This document shows, piece by piece, positions 9,431 to 15,242 of a stretch of DNA of 15,242 nucleotides. This DNA is from Hohaiivirga sp031547465 (lineage in GTDB: Bacteria > Pseudomonadota > Alphaproteobacteria > Rhizobiales > Beijerinckiaceae): NCBI GenBank assembly GCA_031547465.1, contig JAVBRX010000021.1, positions 1 to 15,242 on the forward strand, given 5' to 3'. Position numbers and translations under genes: made by a program. Position 1 is the first letter of the stretch, and each line of letters begins with the position of its first letter. The notes under the pieces are model-generated. The model did not search any database and was not told the DNA's origin. It saw only the letters and a program-made list of their open reading frames with translations.

Positions 9431-10816
9431 ATGACCTTGTTCCCCCGCCGTCTTGCCGGACAGTTGACGCTGGTGGTAATCGCCGCCATCGCGGCGGCGG
9501 CTGGCCTGCTGTTGATCCTGTTCTCGCTCGAAACCGAGCAGTACGAGCGTCGGGCTGTGCGCACCTTTGCCATCGAACGCCTGTCCGACGTACTCCCGGT
9601 TCTAGATCAGTCTTCGGTGAAGGATCTGCCGCACGAAGCGAAGCAGCGCAGCCGTTCCGGTCTGCGCCTGTCCATTGATGACGATAGCTGGGTCAAGCCG
9701 AAGGAGATGGACGATGACGAACGGGAACTGGCCGAGGATCTCAAAAGCGAACTCGGCCTTGCAAACCGTTCCGTCTTCCTCGACCTGAAAGCCAGGTCAC
9801 TGGAGAGGAATGGTTCATCGAAACACCTGAATAAGGATGATGATGACAGGCCCCGCTTCCGGCGTTTCGGATCGGTCATCGTTTCGTTGCAGATGCCACA
9901 GGGGGTATGGCTGAACGCCCAATTGCCCCGTTTCCAGCATCGTGATGTGCCAGGGCTGCCGTTGCGCTGGCTGTTGCCGCTGATGCTCGGCGGAGGATTC
10001 GTGCTTCTGGGCGTGCTATTCGCTGTGCGAGGAATTACCAGGCCGATGCGGGCGTTGGCGCAAGCTGCGGAAAAGGTTGGACGGGGCGAAAGTGTTGCTC
10101 CTCTGCCGGAGAAGGGGCCGTTGGAAATCCGTGAAGCCATTGCCGCCTTCAATGTTATGCAGGGGAGGCTGAGCGCATTCGTCGAGGATCGTACCGGCAT
10201 GTTGGCGGCGATTAGCCATGATCTACGCACACCGGTGACAGCGTTGCGGCTGCGGGCTGAAATGCTTGACGAGGGGGAGGAAAAGGAAGCGATCCTGCGT
10301 AATGTCGAGCGGATGCGCCAGATGGTCGAAGCGACCCTTAATTTCACTCGTGACGACGTGGCCCGTGAGGACAGCCGCGCCGTCGATCTCTCGGCGCTCA
10401 TCGAAGGCGTGGCCGACGATTTCAAGGATATGGGCCACGATGTCCAGGTGATGGCTCCGGACCATCTGGTGTTTCAATGCCGTCCGGCGGCACTTGGGCG
10501 CGCCGTATCCAACCTGATCCGCAACGCTGCCGATTATGGCAAGCGAGCACGGGTGAACCTGCGGGAAACCGATGGTTCCGTTGTGATCGAGGTGGACGAC
10601 GATGGTGATGGCATTCCCGACGACAAGATCCGCGACGTGTTCAAGCCGTTCGTCCGGCTCGATGAAGCGCGTAATATCGAGGGTGGAACCGGTCTTGGCC
10701 TGCCGATCGTCAGCTCCATCGTCAAGGCCCATGGCGGACGGATCGAGCTTGAGAACCGTCTGGAAGGTGGATTACGGGCGCGGATCGTTCTTCCGAAGCC
10801 GAAAATGATCCGCTGA
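9431..10816 (+). CDS. Sensor histidine kinase with acidic periplasmic domain
   Basis: A 461-aa inner-membrane kinase that probably phosphorylates the regulator encoded just upstream. Layout: transmembrane segment 1 (about 11-33); periplasmic domain (about 34-175); transmembrane segment 2 (about 178-200); HAMP linker (about 200-253); dimerisation/phosphoacceptor helix with H263 in MLAAISHDLRTP; and ATPase domain with N box NLIRNAADYG (361-370), G1 DDDGDGIPD (389-397), F box VFKPFVRL (403-410) and G2 GGTGLGLPIV (418-427). All key residues are present, so it should be active. The periplasmic part has acidic runs (IDDDSW at 82-87, EMDDDERELAED at 92-103, NKDDDD at 134-139), which could bind divalent cations as acidic patches do in PhoQ; this is inference. 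GAGGA (9416-9420) is the ribosome binding site. No clear intrinsic terminator follows. Confidence 0.94.
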   Translation: MTLFPRRLAGQLTLVVIAAIAAAAGLLLILFSLETEQYERRAVRTFAIERLSDVLPVLDQSSVKDLPHEAKQRSRSGLRLSIDDDSWVKPKEMDDDERELAEDLKSELGLANRSVFLDLKARSLERNGSSKHLNKDDDDRPRFRRFGSVIVSLQMPQGVWLNAQLPRFQHRDVPGLPLRWLLPLMLGGGFVLLGVLFAVRGITRPMRALAQAAEKVGRGESVAPLPEKGPLEIREAIAAFNVMQGRLSAFVEDRTGMLAAISHDLRTPVTALRLRAEMLDEGEEKEAILRNVERMRQMVEATLNFTRDDVAREDSRAVDLSALIEGVADDFKDMGHDVQVMAPDHLVFQCRPAALGRAVSNLIRNAADYGKRARVNLRETDGSVVIEVDDDGDGIPDDKIRDVFKPFVRLDEARNIEGGTGLGLPIVSSIVKAHGGRIELENRLEGGLRARIVLPKPKMIR

Positions 10817-11126
10817 TGCTCTTAAGCAGAGAAACTGCCGGAATATGAAAGGAATTATCAGAACGATTGCCGGAAGCCGATAGCTGAAGGCAATGATGGA
10901 ATCGGTAGCGGCGGCGGGTATTGACCGTCTCGACGGCATTCTGATTATCTGCGTCCTGTCGTGATCATGGCGGTGTTTTCCTCCTTGTCCGGTTCTGGAG
11001 TAGGCGCTGGTTCTGCCGCATGGGGAAGAGGTTTACTGAATTGTTTCGAACGTTCCAAAGCGATATGCTTGGGCGTTCTATCGTTGTGTGCAAAGAACGC
11101 CACGATGGTACGGGGGAGAAATTGCG
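10817..11126. other. Intergenic region before the sirtuin gene
   Basis: About 310 bases with no convincing gene. A possible sigma70-like pair is TTGACC (10921-10926) and GATTAT (10943-10948) with a 16-base gap; it is weak. The 8-bp palindrome GAACGTTC lies at 11048-11055. A hairpin close to the ribosome binding site is listed separately. Confidence 0.4.
11072..11101 (+). promoter_or_regulatory. Leader hairpin just upstream of the sirtuin ribosome binding site
   Basis: GGCGTTCT (11072-11079) pairs perfectly with AGAACGCC (11094-11101) around a 14-base loop. It ends ten bases before the GGGGGAG ribosome binding site of the sirtuin gene. It lacks a T-tract, so it could be a 5' leader structure or an operator dyad. 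No known riboswitch is recognised. Confidence 0.35.
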
Positions 11127-11903
11127 ATGGCCTTGAATGACGTCAGGCGGCGGGATTGGAGCGATAGTGATGAAATCGCGCAATTACGGGAATGGTTGGG
11201 ACAATCGGAAACCGCCATCGGCTTCACCGGGGCGGGCGTATCGACGGAAAGCGGCATTCCTGATTACCGTACGCCGAATACGCCTTGGGAGCGTAATAAA
11301 CCGCTACCATTCGATGTCTTCATACAAAGCGATGAAGCGCGACGGGAATCCTGGCGGCGGCATTTTGCCATGGACGATCTTTACGGAACCGCCCGTCCGG
11401 GAATTTGTCATCTGGCGTTTGCGGAATTTGTTCGTCGTGGCTCGATGAGCGCGGTTATTACCCAGAACATAGACGGGTTGCACCAGCTCTCCGGTATTCC
11501 CGACGACCAGGTCATCGAACTGCATGGCAATTCCACCTACGCCACCTGTCTGGAGTGCGGGCGGCGTTATGAGTTGAATGAAATCAAGCCCATCTTCGAG
11601 GCTACCGGCAAGTCGCCTGTATGTGACGATTGCGGCGGTATCGTCAAACCGGCGATCATCTCGTTTGGCCAGGCGATGCCGGAGCGCGCCATGCGGCAGG
11701 CGCAGGAGCGCACGCTCGCCTGTGATCTCTTTCTTGCTGTCGGGTCGTCGCTGATCGTGTATCCCGCGGCCGGTTTCCCCTTGCTGGCCAAGGAGAATGG
11801 CGCAAGGCTGGTAATCGTCAATCGTGAGCCGACTGGGCTCGACGGCTTGGCGGATCTGGTGCTCAATGGCGAAGTCGGCGATATTTTCTCAGCGCTTCTA
11901 TAA
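11127..11903 (+). CDS. cobB: SIR2-family NAD-dependent protein deacylase (CobB type)
   Basis: Removes acyl groups from lysines, consuming NAD and giving nicotinamide and O-acyl-ADP-ribose; in bacteria it commonly reactivates acetyl-CoA synthetase and other metabolic enzymes. The 258-aa protein shows the full sirtuin signature: GAGVSTESGIPDYR (35-48), TQNIDGLH (112-119), the catalytic H133 in ELHGN, zinc ligands C141/C144 and C166/C169, GSSLIVYPA (206-214) and VNREPT (231-236). I start it at the ATG at 11127, after GGGGGAG (11111-11117); an upstream in-frame GTG at 11088 lies within a hairpin loop and lacks support. Deacetylase versus desuccinylase preference is not clear to me from this sequence. 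The gene appears to be monocistronic. Confidence 0.95.
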   Translation: MALNDVRRRDWSDSDEIAQLREWLGQSETAIGFTGAGVSTESGIPDYRTPNTPWERNKPLPFDVFIQSDEARRESWRRHFAMDDLYGTARPGICHLAFAEFVRRGSMSAVITQNIDGLHQLSGIPDDQVIELHGNSTYATCLECGRRYELNEIKPIFEATGKSPVCDDCGGIVKPAIISFGQAMPERAMRQAQERTLACDLFLAVGSSLIVYPAAGFPLLAKENGARLVIVNREPTGLDGLADLVLNGEVGDIFSALL

Positions 11904-11998
11904 AGCATTTTACGCTGAATTGGCATCGGGTTCAGTGGGACGAAATGCGACAAGGAAGGAAATTAGAATAAGATGCGTCCCTGTGTAAACGCATCTTA
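11901..11998. repeat. Palindromic intergenic element B
   Basis: Starts with TAAAGCATTTTACG just over the sirtuin stop and ends in a perfect 10-bp stem: TAAGATGCGT (11969-11978) pairs with ACGCATCTTA (11989-11998) around a 10-base loop. It shares GTGTAAACGC and the TAAAGCATTTT flank with element A near 7418-7476. It may also stabilise or end the sirtuin transcript, although no T-tract follows. Confidence 0.5.
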
Positions 11999-12216
11999 CT
12001 TGAAGAAAGCATATTTTTATGAGGCATATGCAGGGGCTTATCGAGAATAGTCGAAACACTTGCATGAAACGCCGGATATGAATGACGGCATGGTCAATAA
12101 TTTAAAAATTGCTGTGAACGCATTCCGCGGAAAATTGCCTGCAAGGGTTTTATAACGGCGCGTTGATGCTAATCTCTCTTCAAGAGAATGCTCATTGATT
12201 CGTGTGTTGGTGTCTC
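11999..12216. other. Leader/promoter region of the cold-shock gene
   Basis: With element B, this makes a gene-free gap of about 310 bases. It is AT-rich, with a perfect palindrome TTCCGCGGAA (12123-12132), a -10-like TATAAC (12151-12156) without a good -35, and a small TCTCT/AGAGA hairpin near 12173-12185. No Shine-Dalgarno motif is evident just before the ATG at 12217. A long structured leader would fit cold-shock mRNAs, but nothing here proves it. Confidence 0.35.
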
Positions 12217-12840
12217 ATGTCCGATGATTTCGGTTCCGATCCCTTCAATGCAAGACGTCCGCTTTATGCGATCAAACCTGCCGTCGATGAGGTGGCAGTC
12301 GGTGTCGCGCCGGAAGAAGACAATACCGAGCTGATTCAGATCTGTGGGCGCATCAAATGGTTCGATGTTGCGAAAGGATACGGTTTCATCGTGCCCGATA
12401 ATGGGTTGCCCGATATCCTGCTACACAATGCTTGCCTGAAGCGGGCCGGGTATCAGTCCGCCAACGAAGGCGCGCGGATTGTTGTCGAAGCGGCGAAACG
12501 GGTCCGCGGGTTGCAGGCATTCCGGGTTATTTCGCTCGACGCATCCTCCGCTCTGCATCCGGCCGAATTGGCGGTGCCGCGTACCCATGAAATGGTGACA
12601 CCGAGTAGCGGGCTGGAGCCTGCCGTGGTGAAATGGTTCAACCGCCTGCGCGGTTTCGGCTTTCTCACGCGCGGCGAGGGAACACAGGACATTTTTGTGC
12701 ACATGGAAGTCCTGCGGCGCTACGGTATCCTTGAACTCAAGCCCGGCGATCAGGTTCTCGTTCGTTTCGGCGATGGCTCCAAGGGGCATATGGCAGCCGA
12801 GGTGCGTCTGGCGGGAACCGGTCTGCCGCAATCGCATTGA
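12217..12840 (+). CDS. Two-domain cold-shock protein (CspA family)
   Basis: A 207-aa nucleic-acid-binding protein with two cold-shock domains, a layout common in alphaproteobacteria. It probably binds single-stranded RNA/DNA and acts as an RNA chaperone. CSD1 covers about 43-108, with RNP1-like KGYGFI (53-58) and RNP2-like DILLH (66-70). CSD2 covers about 135-198, with RGFGFL (145-150) and DIFVH (158-162). Both domains keep the KWF entry motif. A roughly 40-residue N-terminal extension and a 25-residue linker are low complexity and probably flexible. The ATG at 12217 begins a plausible MSDDFG start; a non-ATG start 15 bases upstream is possible. A hairpin terminator starts three bases after the stop. 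Confidence 0.9.
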   Translation: MSDDFGSDPFNARRPLYAIKPAVDEVAVGVAPEEDNTELIQICGRIKWFDVAKGYGFIVPDNGLPDILLHNACLKRAGYQSANEGARIVVEAAKRVRGLQAFRVISLDASSALHPAELAVPRTHEMVTPSSGLEPAVVKWFNRLRGFGFLTRGEGTQDIFVHMEVLRRYGILELKPGDQVLVRFGDGSKGHMAAEVRLAGTGLPQSH

Positions 12841-12842
12841 AA

Positions 12843-12876
12843 CCCTTTGCTGATGCAAAGGGGCGGTTTATTTCTG
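12843..12876 (+). terminator. Probable terminator of the cold-shock gene
   Basis: A perfect 8-bp stem, CCCTTTGC (12843-12850) with GCAAAGGG (12855-12862), has a TGAT loop and is followed after four bases by TTTATTTCT. It lies two bases after the cold-shock stop. The gap before the T-tract makes it moderate rather than strong. Its place argues against a DUF192 start that overlaps the cold-shock stop. Confidence 0.55.
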
Positions 12877-12911
12877 AAAGCTCCGGTTTACTGTTCATTT
12901 TGCCGCAGGTG

Positions 12912-13427
12912 ATGATGTTGTACCGTTTCCTGACGATAAACCGTTGCGCGATAAAGCGTTTCGTGATTCTTGGATGGCTTGTTGCGCTGGCCGGAATCTT
13001 CTGGACGATGAGCGTTGCCTTGGCTCAGCAATCCTCATCCTCCGGTAGGGAACCCCTGACCATCGTTTCCAAGTCCGGGGTGCGTCACGTATTCAGCGTC
13101 GAGATTGCGGTCAGCAGCCAGGAGCGGGCTCTCGGGTTGATGTTCCGTACTTCTCTGGAGCCGATGAGCGGCATGGTGTTCGAATTCAATCCGCCGCAAC
13201 CGGTAGCGATGTGGATGAAGAACACCTTTATTTCTCTGGATATGATCTTCATCCGTCAGGACGGCATGATCGGACGGATTGCCGAACGAACGGTGCCGCT
13301 TTCCGAACGGCAGATCGTTTCCGGAGGGGACGTGGTGGCAGTACTTGAGATTGCGGGCGGGGAAGCAGCCAGGCTTGGAATTTCCGTGGGCGATATGGTT
13401 GAGTATCGCTTGTTCCGGATGCCATGA
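12912..13427 (+). CDS. Exported DUF192 family protein
   Basis: A 171-aa protein with an N-terminal hydrophobic segment (about 15-38, ending ALA before QQSSSS), probably a signal peptide, so it should act in the periplasm. The rest is one DUF192 domain (about 62-165) with its marks: ERALGLMFR (71-79), GMVFEF (87-92), MWMKNTFISLDMIF (100-113) and VLEIAGG (144-150). The function of DUF192 is not established. I choose the double ATG at 12912/12915; AGGTG just before it could serve the second one. The frame stays open back to a TTG at 12837, but that stretch crosses the cold-shock terminator and would put about 40 residues before the signal sequence. The product may be expressed separately from the cold-shock gene. 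Confidence 0.85.
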   Translation: MMLYRFLTINRCAIKRFVILGWLVALAGIFWTMSVALAQQSSSSGREPLTIVSKSGVRHVFSVEIAVSSQERALGLMFRTSLEPMSGMVFEFNPPQPVAMWMKNTFISLDMIFIRQDGMIGRIAERTVPLSERQIVSGGDVVAVLEIAGGEAARLGISVGDMVEYRLFRMP

Positions 13428-13535
13428 GAGGGATTCATGTCTGGCGGTGCTTTCCGTCTTGCGGCGACAGGCGCTGCATGTTAGGCGGAACCCGTTCTCG
13501 AGCCATGGGCGAACCGGGCAGTTTACTGAGAGCGT

Positions 13536-13612
13536 CGGGGCGTAGCGCAGTCTGGTAGCGCATCTGCTTTGGGAGCAGAGGGTCGCAGGTTCAAATCCTG
13601 TCGCCCCGACCA
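13536..13612 (+). tRNA. tRNA-Pro (anticodon UGG)
   Basis: A 77-base cloverleaf with encoded CCA. Acceptor stem CGGGGCG (13536-13542) pairs with CGCCCCG (13602-13608), then A discriminator and CCA. The anticodon stem TCTGC/GCAGA holds the loop TTTGGGA, giving anticodon TGG. The T arm carries GGTTCAAATCC. Antisense translations of this gene create the well-known false protein motif GFEPATLCSQSRCATRLRYAP. Confidence 0.97.
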
Positions 13613-13682
13613 TCCGGTTCAGGGATTGCAAGGATATTCGGATCGGGGCTCGCCGGTCCATAGACGATTGTGGTGGCATAGG

Positions 13683-13988
13683 ATGACGGCACGGATCTAC
13701 AAACCATCGAAAACCGCGACGCAGTCCGGTCAGGCCGGAACCAGGCGCTGGCTCTTGGCGTTCGAGCCGTCCTCGCCCCGGCAAATCGACACGCTCATGG
13801 GGTGGAGCAGTTCTTCCGACACCCGCCAGCAGTTGCGTCTGTGGTTCGACAGTCGGGAGGATGCGGAGGCTTACGCCAAACGACAGGGGATTCCGTATAC
13901 GGTTGAAGAACCGAAGGAAGCAAAGCGCCGGATCATCTCCTATTCGGACAACTTCAAGGCCAATCGGGTCGCTCCCTGGACACATTAA
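13683..13988 (+). CDS. Complex I accessory subunit, NDUFS4-like (ETC complex I subunit region)
   Basis: A 101-aa soluble protein matching the alphaproteobacterial homologue of mitochondrial NDUFS4 (18 kDa subunit), an accessory subunit on the peripheral arm of NADH:quinone oxidoreductase. Characteristic stretches are ARIYKPSKTATQSG (3-16), LMGWSSSSDTRQQLRL (38-53), F-DSREDAEAYAKRQGI (55-70) and the C-terminal NFKANRVAPWTH (90-101). The length fits the bacterial family. The ATG at 13683 begins the conserved ARIY start; its ribosome binding site is weak (GGTGG at 13670-13674). It is flanked by two tRNA genes and away from a nuo operon, as is usual for this gene. It signals an aerobic respiratory chain in the same organism that carries PFOR. 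Confidence 0.93.
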   Translation: MTARIYKPSKTATQSGQAGTRRWLLAFEPSSPRQIDTLMGWSSSSDTRQQLRLWFDSREDAEAYAKRQGIPYTVEEPKEAKRRIISYSDNFKANRVAPWTH

Positions 13989-14006
13989 CCGTTCCTGGCC
14001 TCATAT

Positions 14007-14026
14007 CTCCCGGTCTGTGACCGGAG
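14007..14026 (+). terminator. Hairpin after the NDUFS4-like gene
   Basis: CCGGTC (14010-14015) pairs with GACCGG (14019-14024) over a three-base loop, extendable with a bulge to CTC/GAG. It lies 19 bases after the stop, but no T-tract follows, so termination is uncertain. Confidence 0.3.
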
Positions 14027-14185
14027 CATAAGGCAGGAGGGACTCCGACAAGGCTTTCGATCTCGTATCTCCGCCCGGCGCCTGCCTGAATGGCTGACCA
14101 TTCAGGTGTCGGCGAGCGTTGGGTATTCCACTATATTGGGATCCGTCGCATGACGAATCTCCACAATGGTCTCAAATCGGCCATC

Positions 14186-14262
<77 letters not shown>

Positions 14263-15060
14263 TTCATGGGCAAGACGCGAATCATCAGTTCCCTGGCTGT
14301 TCAGGAAATGCCTTTTTGGCATTTCATCGAATTTTGCTCGCGTACGATTGATCTTTCCAGGCGATAGCTCGCAGGATGACATTTGCGCACCTGTTATTGG
14401 CAGGGCTATCTCCAATAGCCGAAGCTGCAACAACTGGGAAAGGCCTTGTCGTCGGGGGGGGCTTTCGGGCGTTGGCATAAAAGATTTTCCATATAAACAA
14501 TTGCATTACGGACTGGTCATTATCGCCAGTCTTCCCTACCAGACGCCCAAGCGTTTCAGTCTCTTGAGTTGGCGGACGGGCAGGGCTTCCCAGATTATTG
14601 TAGATTGAAAAATTTGACGAGAAGTCGGAACGGCATTTCACTTTTAACCATGAATAGCTTTTTCAACAAGGTGTTGGGACGCATTGGTTTTTTCCGGATT
14701 CCGGAAATCTGAACGGCTTGCCGGGTAAAATATATTGCATTCGTTCAAATTTTTTTCATCGTGACGTTGGTTGTGCCGGTTCCCATACTCCTTGGCCTGA
14801 TGGAAAGTGGTTACGGATAAGTAAGTACAAGGCTGCCACTTCAAGAAAATTTTTAAAATATGAATGTTCGAAAATTCAAATATGGACATTGGGTAGCTTG
14901 GCAATTAAGCACATAATCGTATGTACGCCACATTTAGAGACTTTATAAAATAATACCAAAAATCATTCTTAATGACACATGCCTGTCATCCGATTGCAGG
15001 GCGTACTATCTGTAGACAATATCCAAAATTTTTAATATAAATATTTATATTATTATTTAA
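14263..15060. other. Gene-poor region after tRNA-Arg
   Basis: No recognisable gene on either strand. Short open frames here have no domain, and one ends in the false motif RQDSNLRPTA produced by antisense tRNA. Visible items are a run of eight G (14454-14461), a 6-bp hairpin GGCTAT/ATAGCC (14404-14420) and a 7-bp hairpin TTTCCGG/CCGGAAA (14691-14707). GC falls from coding-like values to a mixed, AT-richer sequence after about 14640. No second copy of the tRNA 3' end was seen as an attachment-site repeat. Confidence 0.55.
14305..14325 (+). terminator. Hairpin downstream of tRNA-Arg
   Basis: GAAATGCC (14305-14312) pairs perfectly with GGCATTTC (14318-14325) around a T5 loop, 43 bases after the tRNA. 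ATCGAATTTT follows, a poor T-tract. It may end the tRNA transcript. Confidence 0.4.
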
Positions 15061-15242
15061 ATATTTCTTATATTTTAAAACATAAAATTATTTTTTATTA
15101 GAATTAAGTATTATTTATAAGTTATAATAATAATATAATATTATTATGATTTAAAATAATTACATATATAAAATATATACTATATATATAATATATAAAA
15201 TTATATAATATATAATATATAATATATAGTTAAATTGATCTA
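15061..15242. repeat. Extreme AT-rich low-complexity tail
   Basis: By count, only 11 of 182 bases are G or C (about 6%). The end is almost pure A/T with TATATA runs and a period-7 tandem ATAATAT (15205-15225, three copies plus a partial). It runs to the window edge. Nothing coding can be seen. It could be a true AT-rich locus, foreign DNA or an assembly join. Confidence 0.85.

Noticed and set aside
12837..12911. Upstream TTG start for the DUF192 protein overlapping the cold-shock stop.
   Set aside because: The added 25 residues cross a probable terminator and would stand before a signal peptide; starts at 12912/12915 are more likely.
13035..13985. A 316-codon minus-strand open frame with GATGFEPATLCSQSRCATRLRYAP.
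   Set aside because: This motif is the well-known false translation of antisense tRNA-Pro; the frame overlaps DUF192, the tRNA and the NDUFS4-like gene, all well supported.
15181..15242. CRISPR array or iteron origin in the AT-rich repeats.
   Set aside because: The repeat is a 7-base low-complexity A/T tandem with no spacers, no DnaA-box-like TTATCCACA and no replication gene in view.

Overview
The window looks like chromosomal DNA of a facultatively anaerobic alphaproteobacterium. Coding DNA is GC-rich, roughly 55-60% by eye. The clues are a Ppx/GppA-RlmE gene pair, a respiratory complex I accessory subunit of the NDUFS4 type, a two-domain cold-shock protein, and a pyruvate:ferredoxin oxidoreductase beside a GltD-like iron-sulfur flavoprotein. 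This mix of aerobic and anaerobic genes fits Rhodospirillales-like bacteria, but genus cannot be read from the sequence.

Layout: (1) 1-1729, a translationally coupled pair: exopolyphosphatase/pppGpp phosphatase family protein and the 23S rRNA 2'-O-methyltransferase RlmE, closed by a good hairpin terminator at 1883-1913. (2) 1993-7363, an operon for anaerobic pyruvate oxidation. A perfect FNR/FixK-type dyad precedes a fused NAD(P)H/FAD/ferredoxin oxidoreductase and a full-length NifJ-type PFOR. Together they could connect pyruvate, ferredoxin and NAD(P)H. (3) 7490-7581, convergent terminators, one for each strand. (4) 7606-10816, a minus-strand secreted protein with eight EF-hand units, divergent from an OmpR-family response regulator and its sensor kinase, whose periplasmic domain is rich in Asp/Glu clusters. 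(5) 11127-13427, a CobB-type sirtuin, a two-CSD protein and an exported DUF192 protein. (6) 13536-14262, tRNA-Pro(UGG), the NDUFS4-like gene and tRNA-Arg(UCU). (7) 14263-15242, a stretch of almost 1 kb without a recognisable gene. Its GC content falls stepwise, to about 6% over the last 180 bases.

The most interesting points are the anaerobic PFOR module with its predicted oxygen-responsive control, the possible calcium/metal-sensing unit (EF-hand protein plus acidic sensor kinase), a degenerate dispersed palindromic repeat present twice, and the abrupt AT-only tail after tRNA-Arg. The tail may be an island edge, an assembly artefact or a special AT-rich locus. I did not find a clear new defence or mobile system.
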